Assembly: GCA_020853635.1 (NCBI GenBank)
Contig: JADYYN010000135.1
Span: forward strand, 1-64,000
Length of the DNA: 64,000 nt
Origin: Gemmatimonadaceae bacterium
GTDB lineage: Bacteria; Gemmatimonadota; Gemmatimonadetes; Gemmatimonadales; Gemmatimonadaceae
Reading direction: 5' to 3'
Shown: one piece after another, positions 37,746 to 47,944 of the stretch
Layout: the number at the start of each line of letters is the position of its first letter
How positions within the stretch are numbered: position 1 is the first letter of the stretch
Translations under genes and position numbers: made by a program
Notes under the pieces: model-generated
Databases searched by the model: none
Told to the model about the DNA's origin: nothing
What the model saw: the letters and a program-made list of their open reading frames with translations, nothing else

Positions 37746-38914
37746 GCGCGCCAAGGGTCCTCTTCCTCACTCAGAGCGGCGAGCTCGGCGGCGGCGAGCG
37801 GTCATTGCTCGACCTCGCCGCGCAGTGGCCCAGCGAACGTGAAGTGATGGTGCTCGCGGATGGCCCGTTCGTCGAGGCGCTGCGGGCGCGCGATGTGCCG
37901 ACGTCGATCGAACCGCTCGGCGCGCTGGCGTCGGTGAAGCGCGAGTCGGGAGCACCGGGGCTCGGCGCGCTCACGGATGTCGCGCGACTCGCGACGCGCG
38001 TGGCGAAGGCGGCCAAGCCGATGGACGTGATCCACGCCAACTCGCAGAAAGCGTTCGTGGTGGCGGCCGCGGCCGGACTCCTCGCGCGCCGCCCCGTCGT
38101 CTGGCATCTGCGCGACATCCTCACGACCGCGCATTTCTCCGCCGCGAACATCCGGGCGGCCGTCATGCTCGCCAACGCGCGTGCAGCGGCGGTGATCGCG
38201 AACTCCGAAGCGACTGCGGAGGCCTTCCGCGCAGCGGGCGGGAACGCGGATCTCGTGCAGGTCGTGCACAACGGGATCCCCGCCGGTCGGTTCGATGCGG
38301 TGACCGTCGCCGACGCGGCGAACGCGCGCCGTGCACTGGCTCCTGGCGCCGGATGCGTCGTCGCGGCGGTGTCGCGACTCGCGCCGTGGAAGGGACAGCA
38401 CGTGGTGATCGCCGCAACGCAGACACTCCCGGACGTGCACGCGTGGATCATCGGCGCACCGTTGTTCGGTGAGGACGACTACGCGGCGAAGCTCCGCGCG
38501 CAGGTGAAGGGACTCGAGGTCAGCGACCGCGTGCAACTCCTCGGCGAGCGGCACGACGTGCCGACGCTGCTGCGCGCGGCGGACATCGTGGTGCACAGCG
38601 CAGTCGATGCGGAGCCGTTCGGGCGCGTGGTGGTCGAGGGTATGCTCTCTCGTCGCCCCGTCATCGCGACCTCGGCGGGTGGCGTGCGCGAGATCATCCG
38701 CGACGGCGACACGGGAGTCCTCGTACCGCCCGGTGATCCGGTGGCGCTGGCCGAGGCGATCCGCCGCGTCCGCGCGATGCCGGCCGCGCTTCGGGAGGTG
38801 ATGGTGCAGCGCGCCTATGACGACGCGGTCTCGCGCTTCTCCGTCGAGGCGATGGTTTCGAACGTCGCGCGTGTGCTGAGCGAGGCCGTCAGCGGCCGCC
38901 CACGCCGAACGTGA
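37742..38914 (+). CDS. glycosyltransferase family 4
   Basis: AAVSRLAPWKGQHVVIAA, AEPFGRVVVEGMLSRRPVIATSAGGVREII. Confidence 0.92.
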   Translation: MSAPRVLFLTQSGELGGGERSLLDLAAQWPSEREVMVLADGPFVEALRARDVPTSIEPLGALASVKRESGAPGLGALTDVARLATRVAKAAKPMDVIHANSQKAFVVAAAAGLLARRPVVWHLRDILTTAHFSAANIRAAVMLANARAAAVIANSEATAEAFRAAGGNADLVQVVHNGIPAGRFDAVTVADAANARRALAPGAGCVVAAVSRLAPWKGQHVVIAATQTLPDVHAWIIGAPLFGEDDYAAKLRAQVKGLEVSDRVQLLGERHDVPTLLRAADIVVHSAVDAEPFGRVVVEGMLSRRPVIATSAGGVREIIRDGDTGVLVPPGDPVALAEAIRRVRAMPAALREVMVQRAYDDAVSRFSVEAMVSNVARVLSEAVSGRPRRT

Positions 38915-39641
38915 GGCGCACGATCGGTCCGGTGGCTTGATCGATCGGACCGCCGCTCACCGCGACGCCACGGTACGTCCAGTCGGGACGGTTCGGCGCC
39001 ACACGATAGCCGGCGCGCACGCCGAGCGTGATGCCCCGTCGCTGTGCTCGCTGCCGCACGACCAGCAGCTCCGCGGCGAGCATCGGCTCGTAGACCCAAT
39101 GCGCGCCGCGAATGCGGCTCTCGGTTCCGGGGCTCGTGAGCACCTCGGCAAAGGTCGGAGCGGGCGACACCGGCGCGGACGCACCGCCCGCGCGATCGCC
39201 CACAGTCAGGTCGAAGCTGCCGCGTCCCACGCCGAGTGACGGCGCGATGCTGAGTCGCCCGCGCGGTCGCAGGTCCCAGCCCACGACGACGGTGGTGTAC
39301 TGCGACTCCAGGCGCGCGGAGCGGCCGCCCGGTGTGCTCTCGCTACCGGCATCGAGCCGCACATGCTCGGCGCCGAGCCGCAGGGGTCCCCACGACGTGA
39401 AGGCTCCACCACCGAACCCGATCGCATCGTCAGAGACGGCGAAGTAGGATGCCGCGCCGAGCAGGGTGTTGATGCCGTCGGTCTGCACGAGTGCGCCACC
39501 CGTGCTCACGAACACCGACCCTCGTACCGGATACAACGGCGCGCCGCACGCACAGTCCTGCGCACGCAGCGCGGCGGGCGCGACGACGCTCTCGAGCGAG
39601 GCAACGACGGCAGTGAGGAGGAACGCGCGGAGACGAAGCAT
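38889..39641 (-). CDS. hypothetical secreted/outer-membrane protein
   Basis: Signal peptide MLRLRAFLLTAVVASLESVVAPAALRAQ; beta-rich tail; convergent 26-bp overlap with upstream GT. Confidence 0.65.
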   Translation of the reverse strand: MLRLRAFLLTAVVASLESVVAPAALRAQDCACGAPLYPVRGSVFVSTGGALVQTDGINTLLGAASYFAVSDDAIGFGGGAFTSWGPLRLGAEHVRLDAGSESTPGGRSARLESQYTTVVVGWDLRPRGRLSIAPSLGVGRGSFDLTVGDRAGGASAPVSPAPTFAEVLTSPGTESRIRGAHWVYEPMLAAELLVVRQRAQRRGITLGVRAGYRVAPNRPDWTYRGVAVSGGPIDQATGPIVRLTFGVGGR

Positions 39642-39754
39642 GGCGTGGGCGGAAGTGTCTTGATGAGTATCGGCACCCGCCAGCGACACATGAGCCGATG
39701 CGGTGGCTCCCGACTGAAGCATCCCGCACCACTCCGCCATCCACCATCCGCCAC

Positions 39755-41452
39755 CTACAATCCAGGCTTCCTCAAATGATGCGGCGTCGCCTTCTGCCAC
39801 GCCTTCGCCACCGTCAGGAGCGCTTCTTCCCCGAACAACCGTCCCACGAACGTCAGCGACACCGGCGTGCCGTCCTCCCGGAACCCGCTCGGCGCGATCA
39901 ACGCGGGATGCCCCGTGAGGTTCGTCGCCAACAGTTGCCCGGAGTTCGTCGGCGCGACGATGACGTCGACGCGCTGCATGAGCGCGTCCCACTGCTCGAT
40001 GGCGAGCGTGCGCACACGGTTCGCGTTGATATAGTCGACCGCGGGGATGAACCGTGCGGTACGGAACGTGTTGGGCCAGGCGCCCGCACCCTGCTGCGCG
40101 AGTTCCTTCACGCGCCCGCTCCGCGTGAGGTCATCGAACGCAGCGCCGGCCTCCGCCGTGAGGATGATACGCATGGCGTCATAGGCGGCGACCGGGATCT
40201 CCACCGGGATGAGGTCGATGCCGAGCGTCCGAAGTACCTCGAGTGCTGCGTCGTCGAACGGCTTGGTCGCATGCCCGCGCTCCGCCGGGAGATCGAACGC
40301 ACTCTGCACGTAGCCCACGCGGATCCCGCGCAGCGGCGCATCGCCATCCCAGTTGAATGGCGCGGCGTGCACGGATTGATCGTGCCCGTCGGGGCCGTGC
40401 AGTGCGGCGAAGATCAGCGCGCAGTCCTCCACCGAGCGCGCCATCGGCCCGAGCTTGTCCATCGACCAGCTCAGCGCCATCGCGCCGGTGCGCGGTACGC
40501 GACCGAACGTCGGTCGGAGGCCCGTGACGCCGCAGCGTGTGCTCGGCGACGAGATCGACCCCAGCGTCTCCGAGCCGATCGCGAAGCCCACACAACCGGC
40601 CGCCGTCGCGGACGCCGGTCCGGCCGAGGATCCACTGGAGCCCTGGTCGAGCTTCCACGGATTGCGCGTCATGCCGCCGTACCAGCGGTCGCCCTGCGCG
40701 AGCTCGCCCAGCGTGAGCTTGGCGATGAGCACCGCGCCCGCGGTGTCGAGGCGCTGCACGACGGTCGCGTCGGTGTCGAGCATCTGCTGGCGGTACGGCG
40801 CGGTGCCCCACGTGGTCGGATAACCCTTCACCGCGAGGAGATCCTTCGCACCCCACGGGATGCCGTGCAGCGGTCCGCGATATCGGCCCTTCGCGATCTC
40901 CGCGTCGGCAGCGCGCGCCTGCGTGAGTGCGCGCTCGCGCGTGATCGTGGTGACGCACAGCAGTTGCGGATCAAGCCGCGTGAGGCGGTCGAGATACATC
41001 GTGGTCAACTGCTCGCTCGTCACCTGCCGCCGCCGCACGCGCTCGGCGAGCTCGGTAAGTGGCGCGAACGCGAGATCCTCGAGTGACGACGGCGCGGCGC
41101 CGAGCGTGGGGCGCGAGGGGCGGATCGGGCGCTGCGGTCCGGTCGGTACAGCGCCGGCGCGCGGCAGCGGCGTGAAGACGATCGCCGGTGCGACACTGTT
41201 GTCGAGCGGCACCTGATGGAGCGCGTTGAGCTGTGCGGTCTGTCGTTTGAGCCCCGCGAGCATGAGCGTGCGTTCCTCGTCGCTGAAGCTCACGCCCGCG
41301 ATCTCGGCGGCAGCGATGATCGACGCGTCGGTGATCTCCACGCCGGCGGCGACTTTCGCCCAGAGGACGCCGGGAAACAGCGTCGCGCCTACTCCAAGGG
41401 CGCTGCAACGCGCGAGGAACTCGCGACGGGCTTCTGCGAGCACAGCGGACAT
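39755..41452 (-). CDS. amidase (amidase signature family), probably exported
   Basis: GPLHGIPWGAKDLLAVKGYPTTWGT, LDQGSSGSSAGPASATAAGCVGFAIGSETLGSISSPS. Confidence 0.92.
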   Translation of the reverse strand: MSAVLAEARREFLARCSALGVGATLFPGVLWAKVAAGVEITDASIIAAAEIAGVSFSDEERTLMLAGLKRQTAQLNALHQVPLDNSVAPAIVFTPLPRAGAVPTGPQRPIRPSRPTLGAAPSSLEDLAFAPLTELAERVRRRQVTSEQLTTMYLDRLTRLDPQLLCVTTITRERALTQARAADAEIAKGRYRGPLHGIPWGAKDLLAVKGYPTTWGTAPYRQQMLDTDATVVQRLDTAGAVLIAKLTLGELAQGDRWYGGMTRNPWKLDQGSSGSSAGPASATAAGCVGFAIGSETLGSISSPSTRCGVTGLRPTFGRVPRTGAMALSWSMDKLGPMARSVEDCALIFAALHGPDGHDQSVHAAPFNWDGDAPLRGIRVGYVQSAFDLPAERGHATKPFDDAALEVLRTLGIDLIPVEIPVAAYDAMRIILTAEAGAAFDDLTRSGRVKELAQQGAGAWPNTFRTARFIPAVDYINANRVRTLAIEQWDALMQRVDVIVAPTNSGQLLATNLTGHPALIAPSGFREDGTPVSLTFVGRLFGEEALLTVAKAWQKATPHHLRKPGL

Positions 41453-41532
41453 CGGGACTCCGAGTGAGATGGTCCGAGACGAATCTGCATCGCGGGGTGT
41501 CCGCGAGCGAGTCGGCGGTCGATATTGCCCGG

Positions 41533-43011
41533 ATGAGTGAACCCACGTCGACCGCGGCACTGCTCGTGCTGTTCGGCTTGCTGCTCGCGGGGGGCGTGCT
41601 CTCCACGCGCGCGTCCGAGCGTAGTGGTGTGCCGGCCGTCCTCGTGTTCCTCGGCGTCGGCATGCTCGCGGGGAGCGATGGCCTCCTCGGCATCGCGTTC
41701 GAGGACTACGGGTACGCGTTCCGCGTGGGAACCATCGCACTCGTGCTGATCCTATTCGACGGTGGGCTCAACACGCCGCTCGCACGCGTGCGGCCGTACT
41801 GGAAGCCCGCGGTCTCGCTCGCGACGCTGGGCGTGCTGATCACCGGTGCGGTCGTCGGGCTCGGTGCGCGCGCCCTAGGCCTCTCGTGGGAGCTGGCGCT
41901 GTTGTTGGGAGCGATCGTGTCGTCGACCGATGCGGCCGCGATCTTCAGCACCCTGCGCGGAAGCGGGATCACCGTGCAGAAGCGTGTGGCGTCCATCCTC
42001 GAGTTGGAATCGGGACTGAACGACCCGCTCGCGGTGCTGCTCACCATCGTCCTCACTGAGGCCGTCTCCAGCGGGCTCGGGGGTGTGTCGTGGGGCTGGG
42101 TCGCGCTCGACGTGGTCCGTGAGCTCGTGGTCGGCGGGCTCGTCGGCTGGGGCATGGGGCGCGTGGGTGTGCTTGTCCTCACGCGGGTGCGACTGCGTGC
42201 GACCGGACTGTATCCCGCACTGACGTTGGCGCTCGCGCTCACCACGTACGGTGTGGCGACGCTCGTCGGCGGTAGTGGATTCCTCGCGGCCTATGGCGCC
42301 GCGTTGCTGGTGGGCAACGCGCAACTTCCCTATCGCGCGAGTCTGGAGCGCGTCCACGACGCGCTCGCGTGGTTGAGCCAGATCGGCATGTTCCTCTTGC
42401 TCGGTCTGCTGGTGTATCCGGCGCGGTTGGGCGAAGTGGCAGGGCAGGGCATCGCGCTGGCGCTGCTGCTGGTGTTCGTCGCGCGCCCGCTGGCGGTGGG
42501 CGTGCTGCTCGCGCCGTTCGGGTACCCGCGCACGGAGCGGGTGGCGATCGCGTGGGCCGGCCTGAAGGGCGCGGTGCCGATCATTCTCGCGACCTTCCCG
42601 GTGTTGCGTGGTGTGCCAGGGGCGGAGCGCTTGTTCGATCTCGCGTTCTTCATCGTGGTGGTGAGCGTGCTGCTCTCCGGTGGCACGATGCCGTGGCTGC
42701 TCAAGCGGCTCGGGCTCGAGAGCGACGAGCCACCACCGCCACCCGCCGTGCTCGAGATCGTCTCCACCCAGCCGCTCAAGGGCCTGCTGCTCTCGTTCCA
42801 TGTCGAGGAGGAGCTCGACATCACCGGCGTGCCGCTGAGTGAGATCCCGTTCCCGGAGACCACGGCGATCTCACTGATCCTGCGCGACGGGGCGATCCTC
42901 GTGCCGAAGGGGAACACGGTGCTGCAGGCCGGCGACCATGTGTACGTGGCGACGGAGCCGGCCGATCTCCCGTTCGTACAACTGTTGTTCGGGCGGCCAG
43001 AAGCGAGTTAG
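41533..43011 (+). CDS. potassium/proton or cation/proton antiporter (NhaP2-like) with TrkA-C-like domain
   Basis: LILFDGGLNTPLARVRPYWKPAVSLATLGVLIT, GAIVSSTDAAAIFSTLRGSG, ELESGLNDPLAVLLT; C-terminal TrkA_C-like region. Confidence 0.9.
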   Translation: MSEPTSTAALLVLFGLLLAGGVLSTRASERSGVPAVLVFLGVGMLAGSDGLLGIAFEDYGYAFRVGTIALVLILFDGGLNTPLARVRPYWKPAVSLATLGVLITGAVVGLGARALGLSWELALLLGAIVSSTDAAAIFSTLRGSGITVQKRVASILELESGLNDPLAVLLTIVLTEAVSSGLGGVSWGWVALDVVRELVVGGLVGWGMGRVGVLVLTRVRLRATGLYPALTLALALTTYGVATLVGGSGFLAAYGAALLVGNAQLPYRASLERVHDALAWLSQIGMFLLLGLLVYPARLGEVAGQGIALALLLVFVARPLAVGVLLAPFGYPRTERVAIAWAGLKGAVPIILATFPVLRGVPGAERLFDLAFFIVVVSVLLSGGTMPWLLKRLGLESDEPPPPPAVLEIVSTQPLKGLLLSFHVEEELDITGVPLSEIPFPETTAISLILRDGAILVPKGNTVLQAGDHVYVATEPADLPFVQLLFGRPEAS

Positions 43012-43125
43012 GCGTCGTGCGTGCCGGGTGCGCACGATGTCCTGCTGCACCCGATTAACTTCCCGGAGCCTCGTCGACGTGCCGGCGATCGACGGGGTCC
43101 GTCCGCCTCTCGACTAGGAGACTCC

Positions 43126-43629
43126 GTGCCGCTCATCCCGTTCGACACCCTTCCCGACGACGCGCGCCTCTGGGTGTTCGCCGCCCGTGCTCCGCTCGAT
43201 GAGGTCGATGAGAAGCGTCTGCTGACCGCCGTCGACAGCTTTCTGCTCACGTGGAAGGCGCACGATCGTCCGCTCACCTGTGCGCGCGAGTTCCGCGACG
43301 AACACTTCCTCGCGATCGCGGTGGACGAGCGGGCCAGCGATGCGTCCGGTTGCTCGATCGACGGCCTGTTCCGCGTGCTCAAGGGCATCGAGGAAGGCAT
43401 CGGCACCACGATGATCGGCGGCGGCATGGTGTACTTCCGCGCCGGCGGCGGGATGGTGCTCACCTGCACGCAGCATCAGTTCGAGCTGATGTCACTCGAG
43501 GGCGCGGTGAACGGGGACACCATCGTCTTCGACACGACACTCACGACACTCGGCGAGTACCGCACGCGCTTCGAACCGCGCGCGCGGGACTCCTGGGCCG
43601 CATCGCTCCTGGTTCAGGCGCGCAAGTAG
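43126..43629 (+). CDS. conserved hypothetical protein
   Basis: GTG start with upstream CTAGGAG; 167 aa. Confidence 0.7.
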   Translation: MPLIPFDTLPDDARLWVFAARAPLDEVDEKRLLTAVDSFLLTWKAHDRPLTCAREFRDEHFLAIAVDERASDASGCSIDGLFRVLKGIEEGIGTTMIGGGMVYFRAGGGMVLTCTQHQFELMSLEGAVNGDTIVFDTTLTTLGEYRTRFEPRARDSWAASLLVQARK

Positions 43630-44042
43630 TCGGGCTGCCAGTCGGTGATCGCCTGCTTGATGGCCTTCGCCGACTCGAACTCGCCCTTGAGCGTGCGCTC
43701 GACCAACGACTGCAGTTCGGCGTCGCCAGCGAAACGCAGGGCGACGAGCTGACGCACCGTCAGCTCGCGGATGCGCGGGTGCATGGCGGCCGGTAACACT
43801 TCCTTCAGGCGCAGGCGCATCTCGAGGCGGATCACGCGGTTCTGTACGGTGAGCGCCATGATTCGGGAGGCGAAGACCGCGGCCGCTAGCGCGAGCGCCA
43901 GCAACGCCTCCCCTGCATGCACGAGGCTCGGATTGCGGATCGCGTGCCAGATCATGTGCAGCGCATACAGCATCGTCACCGGTGACGCGAAGAAATGGAA
44001 CAGTGGAAAGAACCGCGCGTGGTTCTTGTAGGTCTGGCTCAT
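43614..44042 (-). CDS. small membrane protein (DUF6526-like)
   Basis: MSQTYKNHARFFPLFHFFASPVTMLYALHMIW with two N-terminal hydrophobic segments; family name from memory. Confidence 0.65.
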   Translation of the reverse strand: MSQTYKNHARFFPLFHFFASPVTMLYALHMIWHAIRNPSLVHAGEALLALALAAAVFASRIMALTVQNRVIRLEMRLRLKEVLPAAMHPRIRELTVRQLVALRFAGDAELQSLVERTLKGEFESAKAIKQAITDWQPDYLRA

Positions 44043-44102
44043 GGGGTAATCGGAGGAAAGAGGTCTGATTCGATACGGTCGAACGGTCGTGCAGAATCGG
44101 CG

Positions 44103-44540
44103 TCACGCACCAGCCGCGTCACGCGCATGCCGCTTGAGGCGCGCGACCATCGCCGTGAGTCCGGTCTCGCGCGCACTGAGTCCAAGCCCCTGCATCATAC
44201 GTGAGACGAAATCGTCGGGGATCGCCAGCGTGGTCGACGGCGGCTGCTCGTTCACCGCGGAGAACACGATCGCGAGGAACGCCGCGATGGTCGGGGACTG
44301 ACGCACGTTTACGTCGGCATAGAAGTGCAACTTGCCCTCATGCACCTCGGGGAACAGGTCCACGCGCGTCTGGCACTCGGGCACCGTGAACGCCGCGCGG
44401 TCGAGCGCCGCGAGCCGCTCGGGGAGCGGCTCCAACTTCTTCGCGTAACTCACCAGCGACTGCATCTTCTCTTCACGGCTCATCGCCGTGAAGCGATCCA
44501 GCACCTTCGCGATCGACGGCGGCAGTGCGGCGTCGCTCAT
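44103..44540 (-). CDS. sufE: SufE family cysteine desulfurase accessory protein
   Basis: LVSYAKKLEPLPERL, VPECQTRVDLFPEVHEGKLHFYADV, with conserved Cys. Confidence 0.85.
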   Translation of the reverse strand: MSDAALPPSIAKVLDRFTAMSREEKMQSLVSYAKKLEPLPERLAALDRAAFTVPECQTRVDLFPEVHEGKLHFYADVNVRQSPTIAAFLAIVFSAVNEQPPSTTLAIPDDFVSRMMQGLGLSARETGLTAMVARLKRHARDAAGA

Positions 44541-45772
44541 CGTCCCTCCACGAGCAACTCGCCGCCGATGTCGGCGCGCAAGGCGGAGAGCAGTCGCTGA
44601 TGCGGTGCGCCGAGTGCGTACTGCGAGGCGATACGCTCGCGCGCGGCATAACCCGCGGCCGGCCACGCGGCGCGCGCCACCCAAGCGCGTGAAAGTGCCG
44701 CGCGGATGGCTTCCACGGTGACCGCGGCCGCCACCCAACCCGTCTTGCCCTCTTCCACCACTTCGTCGTTCCCTCCCACCGGGGTCACCACGGCCGGACG
44801 GCCGTGCGCCATCCCTTCGACCAACGCGAAGGGCGTCCCCTCTGAACGCGACGGGAACACCAAAAGGTCCGCCGCGCCGAACGCCGCGCTCACATCGGCA
44901 CTGTGCGGCAACAGCCGCACGCGCGCCTCATCGAACCCATGGTTGGTCGCGAGCCGGCGCAACAAGCGCTCGTGTGAACCGCCGCCCTGCAGCGTCAGCA
45001 CCCAGTCGCGCGTGCGCCACTCGGCGCTCGCCAGTGCGTCCAGCAGGAGGTCCTGGCCCTTGAACGTGGGATCGAAGCGCGCCAAGGTGAGCATGCGCAC
45101 CGGGCCCTTCACCTGCGGCGGTTGGGCGGTGGCGACTCGCTCGCCCGCTGCCAGTGTCGCCGCGGTCACTCCGTTCACGGCCGACTCCGCGTTGGGGAGC
45201 GGCGCGCCCAAGGCGCGCTCCAGCGCGCGGCGGTTCCGCATCGATACGGTGAAGAGACGCTTCGCACCGCGCGCCAACGCCAGCGCCGCGTCGGTGCGGT
45301 CGTCGTCGACGAAGTGGTACTCCTCCTGCGCGTGCTGCAGCACGAGCCAGTAGGGGATACCACGCGCGGCGCAGGCCTCGCCGGCCGGCACACACCAGTT
45401 CATGTCGCCGAGGCCCGCGAGATTGAACCACACCATATCCGGCGCGATCGCAGCGAGACGTGTCTCCCACCGCGTCCGTTCGGGGACGACGGACCCGGTG
45501 AGGCGGCTCAGCATCCGCGTGCGCAGCGGCTGTGGCATCAACTCGGTCATCGCGTGGAACTGCACCGCGCCCGAGCGGAACGGCTCGGGGTCGGCCTCGC
45601 GGTAGTCGGACGGCGCCAGTAGATGCAGTTCCAACGCCGGCGCCACTGCGGGATCCTGCACGAAATGCCGCCACAGGTTGTGCGCGCCGCCGGGGATGTC
45701 GATGAAGCTCACGATCAATACCCGCGGCTTCCGCGCGCCGAGTGGTGGCACGCTGTTCTGCAGTTGACTCAT
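44537..45772 (-). CDS. glycosyltransferase family 4
   Basis: LTLARFDPTFKGQDLLLDAL, SRSEGTPFALVEGMAHGRPAVVTPVGGNDEVV. Confidence 0.9.
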   Translation of the reverse strand: MSQLQNSVPPLGARKPRVLIVSFIDIPGGAHNLWRHFVQDPAVAPALELHLLAPSDYREADPEPFRSGAVQFHAMTELMPQPLRTRMLSRLTGSVVPERTRWETRLAAIAPDMVWFNLAGLGDMNWCVPAGEACAARGIPYWLVLQHAQEEYHFVDDDRTDAALALARGAKRLFTVSMRNRRALERALGAPLPNAESAVNGVTAATLAAGERVATAQPPQVKGPVRMLTLARFDPTFKGQDLLLDALASAEWRTRDWVLTLQGGGSHERLLRRLATNHGFDEARVRLLPHSADVSAAFGAADLLVFPSRSEGTPFALVEGMAHGRPAVVTPVGGNDEVVEEGKTGWVAAAVTVEAIRAALSRAWVARAAWPAAGYAARERIASQYALGAPHQRLLSALRADIGGELLVEGR

Positions 45773-47043
45773 GGGGCCACCGTGCCGCGCTGCGGTGCGT
45801 CGCCCTCGCGCGCCAACTCCCACTGCGCACTCTCCAGGTACGTGCAGTCCCCTGCGGTCCACGCGTAGTCATCGCGGTGCACGCCGTCCATCGTCACCTC
45901 GAAGGGGCAGATGCCGTGCAGTTCGTCGAACATCGTGTTGGTGCGTCGGTCAGATAGGAACGCGCGCAGTGAGTAGGCGCCTTGGAAGAGTCGTGCACGC
46001 GGCACGGTGAAACGCAGCGTGTACTTGCCGGCCTCGCGACGGAAACGTGCGTCGGGCTCGAAGCACCAGAGGTGCACGATGTTCCGGTCGCTGTCATCCG
46101 CGAGCTTGCAGGAGAAACACAGCGTGCTCGTCGGCTCGGGCACATCGAGGTCGAACTCGAGCGTGAGCGCCTCGCCGTGCCGATGCACACCGCTGGCATC
46201 CGAAGTGCGCACGCGCGCATGACGCACGTGGTTGCCGCTGCGCCCCGTCGCGACGTACTGCGCGGGTGTCGCCTCGCCGCCGCCCTGCAGCGCGCGGTAC
46301 TGCGCGATCCCGGCCGCCGTCGGGCCGTCGAAGCGGCATTCGCCGCGGTCCAGCAGCAGCACACGCTGCGTCAGCGCAGAGACCGCCGCCATCGAGTGAC
46401 TCACGAAGATCACCGTGCGCCCTTCGCCCGCCACTTCGCCCATCTTGCCCAAGCACTTCCGCTGGAACTCCGCGTCGCCCACCGCGAGCACTTCGTCGAC
46501 CACCAGCACTTCGGGCTCGAGATGCGCTGCCACCGCGAACGCGAGGCGCACGTACATGCCGCTCGAGTAGCGCTTCACCGGCGTGTCGAGGAACCGCTCC
46601 ACCTCGGCGAACGCGACGATGGCGTCGAAGCGCTGCGTGATCTCGCGTCGCTTCATGCCGAGGATCGCGCCGTTCAGGAAGATGTTCTCGCGGCCGGTGA
46701 GTTCCGGATGGAAGCCGGTGCCGACCTCGAGCAGACTGCCCACGCGCCCGCGTAGCCGCACCTCACCCGTGGTGGGTGGCGTGATGCGCGACAGGATCTT
46801 GAGCAACGTGCTCTTGCCCGCGCCGTTGCGTCCGATGATGCCCACAGCACTGCCGGTGGGAATACTGAAGTCGACGTTGCGCAGCGCCCAGAGTTCTTCG
46901 TCGCCGGCGCCACCGAGCGGCGCGCGCACGAGTTGTCCGAGCCGCTCCACCAGCGTGGTGGCCTGCGGACGGTGCGAGAGCACGTAGCGCTTGCCGAGGC
47001 CGTGTGCTTCGACGGCGGCGGTGGTCGCGCGGTCAGATGACAT
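45769..47043 (-). CDS. wzt: polysaccharide ABC transporter ATP-binding protein with Wzt C-terminal domain
   Basis: VGIIGRNGAGKSTLLKILSRITPPTTGEV, YSSGMYVRLAFAVAAHLEPEVLVVDEVLAVGD, then carbohydrate-binding-like C-terminus. Confidence 0.93.
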   Translation of the reverse strand: MSSDRATTAAVEAHGLGKRYVLSHRPQATTLVERLGQLVRAPLGGAGDEELWALRNVDFSIPTGSAVGIIGRNGAGKSTLLKILSRITPPTTGEVRLRGRVGSLLEVGTGFHPELTGRENIFLNGAILGMKRREITQRFDAIVAFAEVERFLDTPVKRYSSGMYVRLAFAVAAHLEPEVLVVDEVLAVGDAEFQRKCLGKMGEVAGEGRTVIFVSHSMAAVSALTQRVLLLDRGECRFDGPTAAGIAQYRALQGGGEATPAQYVATGRSGNHVRHARVRTSDASGVHRHGEALTLEFDLDVPEPTSTLCFSCKLADDSDRNIVHLWCFEPDARFRREAGKYTLRFTVPRARLFQGAYSLRAFLSDRRTNTMFDELHGICPFEVTMDGVHRDDYAWTAGDCTYLESAQWELAREGDAPQRGTVAP

Positions 47044-47881
47044 CCGCGAACCTCCGCTCCAGTCGCCGGAACACCGTGGCCCCGAGCGCGAGCATCACCA
47101 GCGTCGTGATCACCGACGACGTCACACTCCACGTCGGCGGCATCGCCGTGCCGAGCAACGAGGCACGCAGACCCTCGAGTAACGGTGCGACGGGGTTGAT
47201 CCAGTAGATGTCGCGATACCGCTCCGGCACGACACCCGCGGCGTAGGCCACCGGGCTGGCGTAGAGCAGCAGTTGCATCGCCACCGGCAGGATATGCTGC
47301 ACGTCGCGATAACTCACCATGAGCGCGGCGCCGATGAGCCCGAGACCGAACGCCAGCGCCACAAGTGCGAGCGCCCAGAGTGGTGCCAGCAGCATCGACG
47401 GCGAGAGTGCTACGCCGAGCCAGAGCATGAGCACCACGAGCACGGCGAGCGCGACGGCCAAGTCGAGCAGCGCAGCCGGCACCACCGAGCCGGGAATCAC
47501 CACCCGCGGGAACCAGACTTTGGCGATGAGCCCGCTATTCTGCACCAACGACCCGCTCGCGCGTGTCACGATGCCGCTGAACAGTCCCCAACCCGCCAGC
47601 GAGGCGAACGTGAACACGAGGTACGGGACGCCGTCGCTGGGGAGCCCGGCGATGGTGCCGAACACGAACGTGAAGATGAGCGCGCCGAGCAGCGGCTGCA
47701 GCGCCACCCAGGCCACACCGAGCACGGTCTGGCGGTAACGGAGGGTGAGATCGCGGCCCGCGAGGGTCCACAGCAGGTCGCGGAACTCCCACAACTCGCC
47801 CACCAGACCGAGCGATCGGGCGCTGTCCGGCCGGATGATGAGGGTCGGGGGGGCAACGGGCCCGGGGCCAGAGGCGTTCAT
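47033..47881 (-). CDS. wzm: polysaccharide ABC transporter permease
   Basis: ABC-2 signature RDLTLRYRQTVLGVAWVALQPLLGALIFTFVFG; start trimmed to MNASGPGPV. Confidence 0.92.
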   Translation of the reverse strand: MNASGPGPVAPPTLIIRPDSARSLGLVGELWEFRDLLWTLAGRDLTLRYRQTVLGVAWVALQPLLGALIFTFVFGTIAGLPSDGVPYLVFTFASLAGWGLFSGIVTRASGSLVQNSGLIAKVWFPRVVIPGSVVPAALLDLAVALAVLVVLMLWLGVALSPSMLLAPLWALALVALAFGLGLIGAALMVSYRDVQHILPVAMQLLLYASPVAYAAGVVPERYRDIYWINPVAPLLEGLRASLLGTAMPPTWSVTSSVITTLVMLALGATVFRRLERRFADVI

Positions 47882-47944
47882 TAATAGTGAAATAGGCCAC
47901 TCGCCTTCCGGGAACCCAATCCCGGTCTCAACAATAGATACCGT

